The notes: generated from the sequence alone by a model not told the origin. DNA of 55,447 nt from Nocardia xishanensis NBRC 101358 (GCF_001613365.1 NZ_BDCF01000053.1:1-55447); one strand, 5' to 3'. Shown: positions 7,231 through 15,912, counted from the stretch's first letter. Numbers and translations are program-made.

Positions 7231-8283
7231 ATGCATTTCCACGATGATTCGCTGTTCCCGGAGAACCAGGAGAAGCTGGTCATCACGGCGGCCCCGTACG
7301 GTCCGGAGTGGGAGCTCGACGACTTCCGGGAGGACCTGCCGCTGACCATGGACGAACACGTCCAGGCCGCGGTGGACTGCTACAACGCGGGCGCCACTGT
7401 GCTGCACATCCACGTACGCGAACTCGACGGCAAGGGCTCCAAGCGGCTGTCGAAGTTCAACGAACTGCTCGGCCGCCTGCGCGAGGCGGTGCCCGATATG
7501 ATCCTGCAGGTCGGCGGCTCCATCTCCTTCGCGCCCGAAGGCGAAGGGGCGGACGCGAAATGGCTGTCCGACGACACCCGGCACATGCTCGCCGAACTCG
7601 ATCCGAAACCGGACCAGGTCACGATCGCCATCAACACCAATCAGATGAACATCGTCGAGCTGATGACCGACGACGACATCGCAGGCACCTCGTTCACCCG
7701 ACCCGAGGTGTACGAGGCATACCGGGAGATGGTCGTTCCGGCCGGACCCGCGTGGGTGGAAGAGCATCTGAAGCGGTTGCAGGCGGCCGGCATTCAGCCG
7801 CACTTCCAGCTGGCGAACATCGCCCAGCTGGAGACGGTGGAGCGGCTGATCCGTCGCGGCGTCTACACCGGCCCGCTCATGGTCACCTGGGTCGGCATCG
7901 GCGGCGGCTTCGACGGCCCCAATCCCTACAACATGATGGAGTTCATCCGCCGCGTCCCCGACGGCGCCGTGTTGACCCTCGAGACGCTCATGCGGAGCTG
8001 TCTGCCGATCAACACCATGGCCATCGCCATGGGCTTGCACGCCCGCTGCGGCAACGAGGACACCCTGTGGGGCCGCGTCGGACACAAGATGACCTCGGTT
8101 CAGCAGGTGGAGCAGCTGGTTCGCATCGCGGGTGAGCTGGGACGCGAGGTCGCGACGGGCAAGGAGGCCCGTGAGATCTACCGGCTCGACGAGCGCTACG
8201 CCGATGCCGACGAGACGCTGGCCAAGATCGGTTTCGCGCCCAACCGCAAGCCCGGCCAGGTCGGATTCACCCACCACGCCTGA
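7231..8283 (+). CDS. Beta-keto acid cleavage enzyme (BKACE, DUF849 family)
   Basis: This 350-aa TIM-barrel enzyme family condenses a beta-keto acid with acetyl-CoA and splits it into acetoacetate and a new acyl-CoA (known example: 3-keto-5-aminohexanoate cleavage enzyme). LHIHVRE near residue 58 supplies the two Zn-binding His; ILQVGGSI near 95, MVTWVGIGGGF near 220 and VLTLETLMR near 255 (likely carrying the third ligand, Glu) follow the family pattern. The ATG at 7231 has GGAG 8 bases upstream. The CoA-transferase genes downstream would handle the acetoacetate produced. The substrate side chain cannot be read from sequence. Confidence 0.92.
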   Translation: MHFHDDSLFPENQEKLVITAAPYGPEWELDDFREDLPLTMDEHVQAAVDCYNAGATVLHIHVRELDGKGSKRLSKFNELLGRLREAVPDMILQVGGSISFAPEGEGADAKWLSDDTRHMLAELDPKPDQVTIAINTNQMNIVELMTDDDIAGTSFTRPEVYEAYREMVVPAGPAWVEEHLKRLQAAGIQPHFQLANIAQLETVERLIRRGVYTGPLMVTWVGIGGGFDGPNPYNMMEFIRRVPDGAVLTLETLMRSCLPINTMAIAMGLHARCGNEDTLWGRVGHKMTSVQQVEQLVRIAGELGREVATGKEAREIYRLDERYADADETLAKIGFAPNRKPGQVGFTHHA

Positions 8284-8294
8284 GTCTCCGGCAT

Positions 8295-8320
8295 CGGGCG
8301 GGGACTGCGCTCCCCGCCCG
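8295..8320. terminator. Hairpin after the cleavage-enzyme gene
   Basis: A perfect 10-bp GC stem (CGGGCGGGGA / TCCCCGCCCG) with a 6-base loop lies 12 bases after the stop. No T tract follows. It may end transcription partly, so that the cleavage enzyme is made in excess over the transporter and CoA-transferase downstream. Confidence 0.6.
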
Positions 8321-8414
8321 GATCCGGCGCACGCCGCAACCGGCCCCACCCATATTTTTCTCAGCTCCGGTGCGTCGCACACCGTCTCGGTGCACCGGAT
8401 TCGTAGGAGCACCA

Positions 8415-9755
8415 ATGGAGTTGCACACTACCGCCGCCGGGGCGGACGACCATGTGGTCGCCGCCCCGGTCACGGCGGCCGCTAGCGCACCCCGACCTCG
8501 GCGACGCTATCCGTGGCTGGTCTTCGCGCTGGCGTTCGGCCTGCTGCTGGCGGACTACATGTCCCGGCAAGTCCTCAGCGCGGTCTTCCCATTCCTGAAA
8601 TCCGAATGGGCGCTGTCGGATTCGCAGCTGGCGTCGCTGACCAGCGTCGTCGCGCTCATGGTCGGGATACTCACGCTGCCGCTGTCGGTGCTGGCCGATC
8701 GTTGGGGACGGGTACGCAGCCTGGTGCTGATGGCCGTGCTCTGGAGTGCCGCGACACTGCTGTGCGCGCTCGCCGCCGGCTACCACCAGATGCTGGCCGC
8801 CCGCTTCTTGGTCGGCGTCGGCGAGGCCGCCTACGGCAGCGTCGGCATCGCCGTGGTGGTCGGCGTGTTCGCCCCACGCGTGCACGCCGCGCTCAGTGGC
8901 GCGTTCATGGCCGGCGGGTCGTTCGGATCGGTGCTGGGGGTCGGACTCGGCGGCGTCATCGCCGTACACCTCGGATGGCGCTGGTCCTTTGCCACCATGG
9001 CGATCTTCGGCCTGCTCCTGGCGCTGCTGTTCCGCGCCGTCGTGAGCGAGGCGAAACTCGCACGACACGCCACCGCCGCCGACGCGTGGCATACGCAGCG
9101 CGGCAAAGATTTTCGCGCTCCCGTGTCGACGTTGTTCACCAACCCCGCTGTGCTGTGCGCATACGTCGGCAGCGCGCTCCAGATCTTCACGGCCGCGGTG
9201 CTGCTGTCGTGGATGCCGAGCTACTTCAACCGCGAGTACGACCTGGCCCCGGACAGGGCGGGCGCGGTCGCCTCGGTGTTCGTGCTGCTCATCGGCGCCG
9301 GGATGGTGTGCTGCGGCATGATCACCGACCGGGTCGGCCAGGCGGACATGTCCCGTAAATGGACCGCCGCCATCGTGTTCTGCACCATCTCACTGCTGTG
9401 CCTCGCGGTCGGTTTCCGGCTCGGGACCGGCCCGCTGCAACTGCTGCTCGTCGGCGTCGGCGCGTTCTTCTCCGGCGGCTCGTCCGGGCCCGCCGCGGCC
9501 ATGGTCGCCAATCTGACTCATCCCTCGGTCCGGGCGTCGGCCTTCGGCACCCTCACGCTCGCCAACAGCCTGCTCGGGCTCGCCCTCGGACCGTTCGTCG
9601 TCGGCGTCCTCGCCGATCACGTCGGGTTGGCGACCGCGCTGGGACTGGCGCCGCTGGCCTACCTGGTCGCCATCGCCGCCCTGCTGCTCGGCAAGCGTGT
9701 CTACCCGGCGGGGCTGCGCAAACTCGGGGCCGTCGAGCCCGCGCCCTCGCTCTGA
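8415..9755 (+). CDS. MFS transporter (probable organic-acid uptake)
   Basis: A 446-aa protein with about 12 membrane segments. The first, PWLVFALAFGLLLADYM, follows a 35-residue cytosolic tail, and the MFS signature after helix 2 reads LSVLADRWGRVRS. A second-half counterpart (CGMITDRVGQADMSRK) separates the two six-helix bundles. TAGGAGC before the ATG at 8415 is a good ribosome binding site. Its place between the cleavage enzyme and the hydrolase/CoA-transferase genes suggests it imports the keto acid or its precursor; export is not excluded. Confidence 0.88.
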   Translation: MELHTTAAGADDHVVAAPVTAAASAPRPRRRYPWLVFALAFGLLLADYMSRQVLSAVFPFLKSEWALSDSQLASLTSVVALMVGILTLPLSVLADRWGRVRSLVLMAVLWSAATLLCALAAGYHQMLAARFLVGVGEAAYGSVGIAVVVGVFAPRVHAALSGAFMAGGSFGSVLGVGLGGVIAVHLGWRWSFATMAIFGLLLALLFRAVVSEAKLARHATAADAWHTQRGKDFRAPVSTLFTNPAVLCAYVGSALQIFTAAVLLSWMPSYFNREYDLAPDRAGAVASVFVLLIGAGMVCCGMITDRVGQADMSRKWTAAIVFCTISLLCLAVGFRLGTGPLQLLLVGVGAFFSGGSSGPAAAMVANLTHPSVRASAFGTLTLANSLLGLALGPFVVGVLADHVGLATALGLAPLAYLVAIAALLLGKRVYPAGLRKLGAVEPAPSL

Positions 9756-9779
9756 TCTCGAAAGGACTTGTCGCCCACT

Positions 9780-10370
9780 ATGAACGACACTGCCGAACCC
9801 ACCGTCGTGATCGTGCCGGGACTGCGCGACCACGTGCCCGAACACTGGCAGACCCTGCTCGCCGCACGGCTCGACAACGTCCGGACGGTCCCGCCGCTCG
9901 AGCGTGACGGGCTCTCCCGTGCCGCCCGGGTCGCCGCACTCGACGCCGTCCTCACCGATATCGAGGGTCCGGTGGTGTTGGTGGCGCACAGCGCGGGCGT
10001 CATGATCACCGTGCACTGGGCGCAGCAGCCAACCCGGCCCGTGCGAGGGGCGCTGCTTGCCACGCCGCCGGACCTCGAAACTCCTCTGCCGCAGGGATAT
10101 CCGACACCGGAGGAGTTGGCGGCGGGTGACTGGAACCCGATCCCATGGCGGCGGCTGCCGTTCCCGAGCATCGTGGCCGCCTCCAGCACCGATCCGCTCG
10201 CCTCGTATCGGCGCGTGGCCGGCATGGCCGAGGCCTGGGGCAGCCGCTTGGCCGACCTCGGCGACGTCGGCCACCTCAACCCGGCCTCCGGCTACGGCTA
10301 CTGGCCGCGCGCGGAGGAACTGCTGCGCGAGCTGATCGATGCCACCGCCGCCACGGCGGCCGTCCGGTGA
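9780..10370 (+). CDS. RBBP9/YdeN-type serine hydrolase
   Basis: This small (196 aa) alpha/beta hydrolase has VVIVPGLRDHVPEHWQ at the N-terminus, the pattern of the RBBP9/YdeN family. The nucleophile Ser lies in LVAHSAGVM near residue 77, Asp in ASSTDPLASY near 142 and His in GHLNPASGYG near 172, completing a triad. An in-frame TTG at 9768 sits too close to the AAAGGA sequence, so the ATG at 9780 is taken, although its spacing is long. Its last bases overlap the next gene (GTGA), so it is co-translated with the CoA-transferase. It may hydrolyse an ester precursor of the keto acid. Confidence 0.83.
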   Translation: MNDTAEPTVVIVPGLRDHVPEHWQTLLAARLDNVRTVPPLERDGLSRAARVAALDAVLTDIEGPVVLVAHSAGVMITVHWAQQPTRPVRGALLATPPDLETPLPQGYPTPEELAAGDWNPIPWRRLPFPSIVAASSTDPLASYRRVAGMAEAWGSRLADLGDVGHLNPASGYGYWPRAEELLRELIDATAATAAVR

Positions 10371-11119
10371 GCAAGATCGTCGCCTCGGCCGGGGAGGCGG
10401 TCGCCGACATCACCTCCGGATGTCGTTTGGCAGTAGGAGGATTCGGCCTGTGCGGCATCCCCGACACCCTCATCGCGGCGCTGGCCGCGAGTGATGTCAC
10501 CGACCTCGAAGTCATTTCCAACAACTGCGGCACCGACCAGCACGGCCTCGGAATACTCTTGGCGAGCAGGAGAATTCGCCGTATCACCGCCTCGTACGTC
10601 GGCGAGAACAGCGAGTTCGCCCGCCAGTACCTTTCCGGTGAGCTCGAAGTCGAGCTGACCCCGCAGGGCACGCTCGCCGAGAAACTGCGCGCCGGTGGGG
10701 CGGGTATCCCGGCGTTCTTCACCCCCGCGGGCGTGGGCACCCCCGTCTCGGAGGGCGGTCTGCCCTGGCGATACGCGCCCGACGGCTCGGTCGCCGTGGC
10801 CTCGCCGCCCAAGGAGGTCCGCGCCTTCGGCGGCAGGCGGTACGTGCTCGAGGAAGCGCTGACCGCCGACTTCGCGCTGGTCCACGCCCTCGTCGGCGAC
10901 ACCGACGGCAACCTGGTGTTCGACAAGTCGGCGCGCAACTTCAACCCGCTCGCGGCCACGGCCGGACGAGTCTGCATCGCCCAGGTCGAAAACCTCGTTC
11001 CAGCAGGCGAACTCGACCCCGCGCACATCCACGTGCCCGGCATCTTCGTCGACCGCATCGTGCACACCGGACGACAAACCAAACGCATCGAGAAACGCAC
11101 CATTGCCCAGGAGCGCTGA
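10367..11119 (+). CDS. scoA: 3-oxoacid CoA-transferase, subunit A
   Basis: This 250-aa subunit carries the family N-terminal block LAVGGFGLCGIPDTLIAAL and the SNNCGTDQHGLGILL segment, followed by GGAGIPAFFTPAGVGT. The enzyme moves CoA between acyl-CoA (often succinyl-CoA) and acetoacetate or related 3-oxoacids. The start is a GTG at 10367, overlapping the stop of the hydrolase (GTGA). Together with subunit B it would activate the acetoacetate released by the cleavage enzyme, or return CoA from the product acyl-CoA. The true acyl pair is not fixed by sequence. Confidence 0.92.
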   Translation: MSKIVASAGEAVADITSGCRLAVGGFGLCGIPDTLIAALAASDVTDLEVISNNCGTDQHGLGILLASRRIRRITASYVGENSEFARQYLSGELEVELTPQGTLAEKLRAGGAGIPAFFTPAGVGTPVSEGGLPWRYAPDGSVAVASPPKEVRAFGGRRYVLEEALTADFALVHALVGDTDGNLVFDKSARNFNPLAATAGRVCIAQVENLVPAGELDPAHIHVPGIFVDRIVHTGRQTKRIEKRTIAQER

Positions 11120-11120
11120 C

Positions 11121-11780
11121 ATGTCCACTGCTACAACGGTTCTCGGCTGGTCGCGCACCGCGATGGCGGCCCGCGCCGCGCGGGAATTGCGGGCCGAGGA
11201 ATACGTCAACCTCGGCATCGGATTGCCGACGCTGATCCCCAACCACCTGCCCGACGATGTCCGCGTCACCCTCCACTCCGAGAACGGCATCCTCGGCACC
11301 GGACCGTACCCGGACGCGGCCGACGTCGACGCCGACCTGATCAACGCGGGCAAGGAAACCGTGACCGTGCTGGCGGGCGCCTCGTTCTTCGACTCCGCGA
11401 CCAGCTTCGGCATGATCCGCGGCGGCCACATCGACACCGCCGTTCTCGGCGGCATGCAGGTATCGGCCACCGGAGATCTGGCGAACTGGATGGTGCCCGG
11501 CCACATGGTCAAGGGCATGGGCGGCGCGATGGACCTGGTACACGGCGCCCGGCGCGTCATCGTCCTCATGGAGCACACCGACAAGACCGGCGCACCCAAG
11601 ATCGTCCCCCGCTGCACGCTTCCGCTCACCGGCGAACGGGTGGTGCACCGCATCATCACGAATCTCGCTGTCATCGACGTCACCCCCACCGGGTTGGCAT
11701 TGCGCGAATGCGCGCCTGGCGTCACCGAATTCGACGTCGCCGCGGCTACCGGCGCACCGCTGGCGACCACCTCGCAGTAG
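11121..11780 (+). CDS. scoB: 3-oxoacid CoA-transferase, subunit B
   Basis: 219 aa. YVNLGIGLPTLIPNHLP near residue 32 and HSENGILGTGPYP near residue 55 are the subunit B signatures; the Glu of SENG is the residue that forms the enzyme-CoA thioester. MVPGHMVKGMGGAMDLVHGA follows. The ATG at 11121 sits 6 bases after AGGAGC, right behind the subunit A stop (TGAC-ATG). It completes a cluster of cleavage enzyme, carrier, hydrolase and CoA-transferase. Confidence 0.93.
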   Translation: MSTATTVLGWSRTAMAARAARELRAEEYVNLGIGLPTLIPNHLPDDVRVTLHSENGILGTGPYPDAADVDADLINAGKETVTVLAGASFFDSATSFGMIRGGHIDTAVLGGMQVSATGDLANWMVPGHMVKGMGGAMDLVHGARRVIVLMEHTDKTGAPKIVPRCTLPLTGERVVHRIITNLAVIDVTPTGLALRECAPGVTEFDVAAATGAPLATTSQ

Positions 11781-11815
11781 TGCCGGATTTCATCAACGAA
11801 GATGAGGAAATTGTC

Positions 11816-12574
11816 ATGAAGACGATGAACAAGGCCGTGACGGCGGCACTCGCCGCCGCGGCCATGCTCACCACCACCGCCACCGCCCACGCGGCGCCCG
11901 CGGCGGACGATCCCGCGGGCGCGGTGCGGTACGAAGTCGCCCGCTCCGGCGACTCGGCCGTCCTCACCATCACGAACGGCGCGCTGCGTCAGGTCGACCA
12001 GCAGCTCGTTCTCCTCGATCGCGACGATCGGCCCGTCGTCGCGATCCCGCTGACCTACCAGATCGACGACACCGCCTACCCGATCGCCACGCGCATCGAC
12101 GGCGCCACCGCGACCCTGACTCCCTCGAAGGACAATCCCCAACACGTCACCCCGGTGGCCGCGAAAGACATCGTGACCGTCGACCAAGCCGCGACGCAGG
12201 TCGCGGAGTCCTTCACTCCACGCGATGCCCAAGCACTCGGCGTTTTCGCCCAACGCGCCGCCATCGGCGCCGCTGTCAGCGCCGTGCTCGGCGCGGTCCT
12301 CGGCGCCGGAGTGGGCTGCCTGGTCGGAGCGGCGGCCGGAGCAACCATCAGCAGCCCGCTGATCGCGCTGCTGGTGCCCGTCGTCGGCGCGACCATCGCC
12401 GGATGCGTCCTCGGCATGGCCACCGTCGGCGCGGTCGGCTCGATGGCCGGGATCGTGCTGGCGGGCGGACCCATCACCCTGTTCTCCGCCATCCAGTACT
12501 TCTCCACCATCCTCGGCCCGTGCCCGCCCGAACTCCCCTACTGCAAAGACCCGGCGCAGCAGCCAGCCAAATAG
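11816..12574 (+). CDS. Exported protein with a glycine-zipper hydrophobic tail
   Basis: This 252-aa protein has a signal peptide (MKTMNKAVTAALAAAAMLTT, cleavage near AHA-AP). A soluble beta-rich domain of about 100 residues follows, with paired QQLVLLDRDDRPVVAIPL strands. The C-terminal half is a long Gly/Ala-rich hydrophobic region (about residues 140-235) with GxxxG spacing such as AVLGAVLGAGVGC, and ends with CPPELPYCKDP. Such proteins recur in Nocardia and related genomes; the function is unknown. GAGGAAA lies 7 bases before the ATG at 11816. It follows scoB by 35 bases and may share its transcript, but has no obvious metabolic role. Confidence 0.8.
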   Translation: MKTMNKAVTAALAAAAMLTTTATAHAAPAADDPAGAVRYEVARSGDSAVLTITNGALRQVDQQLVLLDRDDRPVVAIPLTYQIDDTAYPIATRIDGATATLTPSKDNPQHVTPVAAKDIVTVDQAATQVAESFTPRDAQALGVFAQRAAIGAAVSAVLGAVLGAGVGCLVGAAAGATISSPLIALLVPVVGATIAGCVLGMATVGAVGSMAGIVLAGGPITLFSAIQYFSTILGPCPPELPYCKDPAQQPAK

Positions 12575-12583
12575 CTTGCGCCA

Positions 12584-12615
12584 CAGCTACATCCGGCTTC
12601 GGCCGGGTGTAGCTG
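12584..12615 (+). terminator. Hairpin terminator after the glycine-zipper protein gene
   Basis: CAGCTACATCCGGC pairs with GCCGGGTGTAGCTG around a TTCG tetraloop: 14 bp with one G-U pair. No T run follows, as is common in actinobacteria. It closes the transcript that may begin at the keto-acid cluster. Confidence 0.75.
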
Positions 12616-12678
12616 CCCGGTTCGTGGCCACCGCCGCGGACACCGCGACCGCCGCATCGACACCCCGATTGGAGGGCC

Positions 12679-13743
12679 ATGGCTCACCACACGTCCGCGC
12701 CACCGCATCCCCACGTCCAGCCCGGCCCATCGGGCGTGCCAGCCGACCGCGGCCGCGCCGTCGGCTGGCTCCGCACGCACTGGGCCGGCATCGCGCTCGC
12801 CGCCTTGGCCGTCGTCGCGGTCGAGATGGTGGCGCGGTGGGTCAGCGGAGCGAGCCCGCTGCTGATCGCGATCATTGCCGGAGCCGTCACCGCCAACATC
12901 GTTTCCCTGCCGCAGCGCATTCAGCCCGGATTGCAGTTCTGCGCCAAACGACTGCTCCGTGTCGGCGTGGCGCTACTCGGTCTCCAGGTGACCTTCACCG
13001 AAATTCTCGGTCTCGGGCCCGCCACCCTCGCCGTCGTCGTCGCGGTCGTGGTCCTGGGAATCGGCCTGACCATGCTGCTCGGCCGCCTACTCGGCGTGAG
13101 CTGGACCCAACGGCTGCTGATCGCGTGCGGATTCTCCATCTGCGGCGCCGCCGCGGTGGCCGCCGTCGACGGCGTGGTCGAAGCGAAAGAAGAAGAACTC
13201 ATCACGGCGCTGGCGCTGGTCGTCGTCTTCGGAACGCTTCTCATCGCGATCCTGCCGCCCGCGGCGCGGGCACTCGGGATGAACGAACACGCAGGCGGCG
13301 TCTGGGCGGGCGCCGCGATCCACGAAGTAGCGCAGGTCGTCGCAGCGGGCGGAGCCATCGGCGGCACCGCGCTCACCACCGCCGTCGTGGTCAAACTCGC
13401 CCGCGTCGCGCTGCTCGCACCCGTCCTGGCGGCCGTCGGCTGGCATCTGCGCCGCCGCAGCACCCCGCAAGAACCGGGCCGGTCCGTGCCGTTGGTTCCG
13501 CTGTTCGTGCTCGGTTTCCTCGCCTGCGCGGGACTCCGCACCACCGGCATGATTCCCGACGTCGTTCTGGACGCGGCGGGCTTCACGCAGACCACCCTGC
13601 TCACCGCCGCGATGTTCGCCCTCGGCACCGGAGTGCGGCTCGACACCCTCGCGCGAGTCGGCATCCGCCCCCTCGTACTCGCCACCGCCTCGACCGCCTG
13701 CATCACGTCGATCGCTCTCGTCGGCGCCCTGCTCGCGGCGTGA
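12679..13743 (+). CDS. YeiH-type putative sulfate exporter (UPF0324)
   Basis: This 354-aa membrane protein has about 10 hydrophobic segments. Family blocks are ANIVSLPQRIQPGLQFCAKR near residue 75, ACGFSICGAAAVAAVDGV near 150 and AAIHEVAQVVAAGGAIG near 215. The YeiH family is annotated as anion (sulfate or sulfonate) exporter on indirect evidence. The ATG has GGAGGG 5 bases upstream. It begins after a hairpin terminator and ends before another, so it is probably transcribed alone. Confidence 0.88.
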   Translation: MAHHTSAPPHPHVQPGPSGVPADRGRAVGWLRTHWAGIALAALAVVAVEMVARWVSGASPLLIAIIAGAVTANIVSLPQRIQPGLQFCAKRLLRVGVALLGLQVTFTEILGLGPATLAVVVAVVVLGIGLTMLLGRLLGVSWTQRLLIACGFSICGAAAVAAVDGVVEAKEEELITALALVVVFGTLLIAILPPAARALGMNEHAGGVWAGAAIHEVAQVVAAGGAIGGTALTTAVVVKLARVALLAPVLAAVGWHLRRRSTPQEPGRSVPLVPLFVLGFLACAGLRTTGMIPDVVLDAAGFTQTTLLTAAMFALGTGVRLDTLARVGIRPLVLATASTACITSIALVGALLAA

Positions 13744-13749
13744 GCACCC

Positions 13750-13774
13750 GGCCCGAGCGGCAGCCGTTCGGGCC
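13750..13774. terminator. Bidirectional hairpin terminator
   Basis: GGCCCGAGCGG and CCGTTCGGGCC form an 11-bp stem (one G-U) around a CAG triloop. It fills the 43-base gap between the convergent exporter and beta-trefoil genes and can serve both. Confidence 0.78.
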
Positions 13775-13786
13775 CGAGGCACTCGA

Positions 13787-14227
13787 TCACGGGCGTTGGA
13801 AGTGCCACTCCTGGGTATGGCTGCCGGGCGCGTACTGTGTCAGCTCGATCTGCTCGGCGCCGACGCCACACTCCTGACCGGGTACGCCGAGGACCAGACC
13901 TCCCGCCGCCCAGACGCCGATGCGATAGCGGTCGGTGTGAGCTTCGGCGGTCGCGATCTGCCAGCCGAGCGGCGTCCCGCTGCACTCGACATGGGCTCCC
14001 TCGGTGACCAGACCATCGCCGAGGCCGAGTCTGCTGCCGGTGCGGCCGCTGGCGATGAACCAGATTCCTTCGCCGAATTCCGGCGCGGCCGACAACAGCC
14101 AGTGCTGCCAGCCGTTCTCGACGCCCGGCTCACCCACCACCCGAACTTGATCGGCACTGTCGAGCGCAAGCACACAACCGGTGCCGACATTGACGATTCG
14201 ATACACACCTTCGGTCAATTCAGCCAT
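13787..14227 (-). CDS. Small beta-trefoil protein (ricin-like or I66 protease-inhibitor-like)
   Basis: 146 aa, no signal peptide. The protein shows three related parts: YRIVNVGTGCVLALDSADQV, then GIWFIASGRTGSRLGLGDGL, then YRIGVWAAGGLVLGVPG. Each is followed by a W-containing strand (GWQHWLL, LGWQI, TQEWHF), the three-fold pattern of a beta-trefoil. The spacing and the QxW-like ends resemble fungal I66 protease inhibitors (clitocypin/macrocypin) and ricin-type lectins. The ATG at 14227 has GAGGAC 8 bases upstream. It could be a lectin or a protease inhibitor; sequence alone does not decide. Confidence 0.7.
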   Translation of the reverse strand: MAELTEGVYRIVNVGTGCVLALDSADQVRVVGEPGVENGWQHWLLSAAPEFGEGIWFIASGRTGSRLGLGDGLVTEGAHVECSGTPLGWQIATAEAHTDRYRIGVWAAGGLVLGVPGQECGVGAEQIELTQYAPGSHTQEWHFQRP

Positions 14228-14396
14228 GTTCGACGTCCTCACGGTCCGCAAACTCCGACGTCCAATGGTTGCACCGAAGTTGCCCGCTCTCGGAGATTTC
14301 GATATCGCCGAACTACCCGCCCGATCACCGATGAATCACGTCGCGCATGGTCCTCCGCCTGTCCCCGGCCGGGTCGATGAGCGCCGTCGGCAGTCG

Positions 14397-15386
14397 TCAT
14401 CGCGGTACGCCGTTACTAGCGGCATCGGCGTAGCGGCGGGCCAGCAGCGCGCAGGCGTCTCGGAGTTCTCGCGGGCCGATGACGTCGATGTCCGCGTCGA
14501 ATGCGCCGAGGGCTGCCGCCAGGCTCGGCCAGGACCACGAGCCGAGTATCAGCCGGCAACGGCCGGGCCCGAGCTCCTCGACGATTCCGTCCGAGGCGAA
14601 GGGCGCGACCGCCGCGGCGGGGAGGTCGAGGATCACCTCCCCGCGACACGGCCAGTCCCCTGAGCCGTCCGAGCCACGGAACCGGCCGATCACGAAGTGG
14701 GCGACATCCCGCCCCGGCAGTTCACGGGGCGAGAAGCGAGGGCCGGTCGGGATGCGCGGCGCGATCCGGTCGGCGCGGAATATTCGCCAGTCGTCGCGGT
14801 CGAGATCCCATGCGATGAGGTACCAGTGTCCGCCCCGGGCGACGAGGTGATGCGGTTGCGTCCGGCGCGCCGGACTGCTTGTGCCGGATTCCGTCGCTCG
14901 GCTTGTCGCGGCGTAATCGAAGCGCAGCACTTCGCGGGCGTGAATGGCGGCGCTGATCGCCGTGAGCACGTGGGTTTCGACGGGCGGTCCCGGCCTGCTC
15001 GTGCCGACGGCGGTGATCCGCAGGGCGTCGACGCGGCGGCGCAGCCGTGCGGGCATGACTTGCCGGACCGTGGTCAGCGCGCGCATCGCCGCTTCCTCGA
15101 TTCCCGCACCGGAAGCGACGGCGCTCTGGAGCGCGACGGCGAGTGCGACAGCCTGCTCGTCGTCGAACAGCAAAGGCGGCAAGTCGGCACCCGGAGCGAG
15201 GCGGTATCCGCCTTCGGGACCTTTGATCGCGGCGATCGGGTATCCGAGTTCACGCAGGCGATCGATGTCGCGGCGCACGGTCCGCGCGCTGATGTCCAGT
15301 CGCTCGGCCAGCAACGCGCCCGGCCAGTCCCGGCGCGCCTGGAGTAGCGACAGCAGCGCCAGCAATCGCACTGAGGTTTTCGGCAT
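14397..15386 (-). CDS. WYL-domain transcriptional regulator
   Basis: 329 aa. It has an N-terminal helix-turn-helix (residues about 5-55: LALLSLLQARRDWPG, LAERLDISARTVRRDIDRL) with ELGYPIAAIKGPEGGYRL, then a WYL domain (LRFDYAAT through GGHWYLIAWDLDRDDWRIFRADRI) and a C-terminal WCX-like extension. These proteins bind DNA in response to a small ligand or nucleic acid. The ATG at 15386 opens the domain directly. It is divergent from the VOC-family gene, 100 bases away, the usual arrangement for a regulator and its single target. Confidence 0.9.
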   Translation of the reverse strand: MPKTSVRLLALLSLLQARRDWPGALLAERLDISARTVRRDIDRLRELGYPIAAIKGPEGGYRLAPGADLPPLLFDDEQAVALAVALQSAVASGAGIEEAAMRALTTVRQVMPARLRRRVDALRITAVGTSRPGPPVETHVLTAISAAIHAREVLRFDYAATSRATESGTSSPARRTQPHHLVARGGHWYLIAWDLDRDDWRIFRADRIAPRIPTGPRFSPRELPGRDVAHFVIGRFRGSDGSGDWPCRGEVILDLPAAAVAPFASDGIVEELGPGRCRLILGSWSWPSLAAALGAFDADIDVIGPRELRDACALLARRYADAASNGVPR

Positions 15387-15486
15387 GACTCCACTATCGC
15401 CGGAGAAGCGGACACAACCTGGCCTCTTCCCCTGCGACTGTGATCGGCGGGCCCACCCATCGCATCGACCGAGAGAGGAGACGGCC

Positions 15487-15912
15487 ATGTCCGTCCACGC
15501 TGTTACCCACTTGAACTTCCGCGGCGACGCCCGCGCCGCATTGACCTTCTACCAGTCCGTGTTCGGCGGAGACGCCGCGCTCGTCACCTACCAGGACGCA
15601 GGCGCCGTGCACGATCCGTCCGCGGCGAACCAGGTCATGTGGGGCCAGGTGAACGCGGACAACGGGTTTCGTGTGATGGCCTACGACGTGCCCGCGCACC
15701 TGCCGTACCGGCGCGGCGAGAACTCCTTCTTCGTCTCGGTGCGCGGCGAAGCGGCCGACGAGGTCGCGGGGTACTGGGAGAAGCTGACCGAGGGCGCGAC
15801 CATAGTGCAGCCGTTGGGTCCCGCCCAATGGGCGCCGCTCTACGGGATGCTGCGGGACCGGTTCGGCGTCATCTGGGTGCTGGACGTCGCGACCCCGTAC
15901 GAGGCGTCCTGA
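15487..15912 (+). CDS. VOC-family (PhnB/glyoxalase-like) protein
   Basis: 141 aa. It starts MSVHAVTHLNFRGDARAALTFYQSVFGGDAALVTY, the N-terminal half of a PhnB-like vicinal-oxygen-chelate fold, and ends DRFGVIWVLDV. The central VKxADNxFRVMAYD-type strand is present. Members bind a metal and a small molecule, but most PhnB-like proteins have no proven reaction. GAGAGGAGAC lies before the ATG. The neighbouring WYL regulator is its likely controller. Confidence 0.87.
   Translation: MSVHAVTHLNFRGDARAALTFYQSVFGGDAALVTYQDAGAVHDPSAANQVMWGQVNADNGFRVMAYDVPAHLPYRRGENSFFVSVRGEAADEVAGYWEKLTEGATIVQPLGPAQWAPLYGMLRDRFGVIWVLDVATPYEAS

Noticed and set aside
10298..12253. A 651-codon minus-strand frame over the CoA-transferase genes
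   Set aside because: It lies antisense to scoA, scoB and the glycine-zipper gene, all of which show family motifs and ribosome binding sites.
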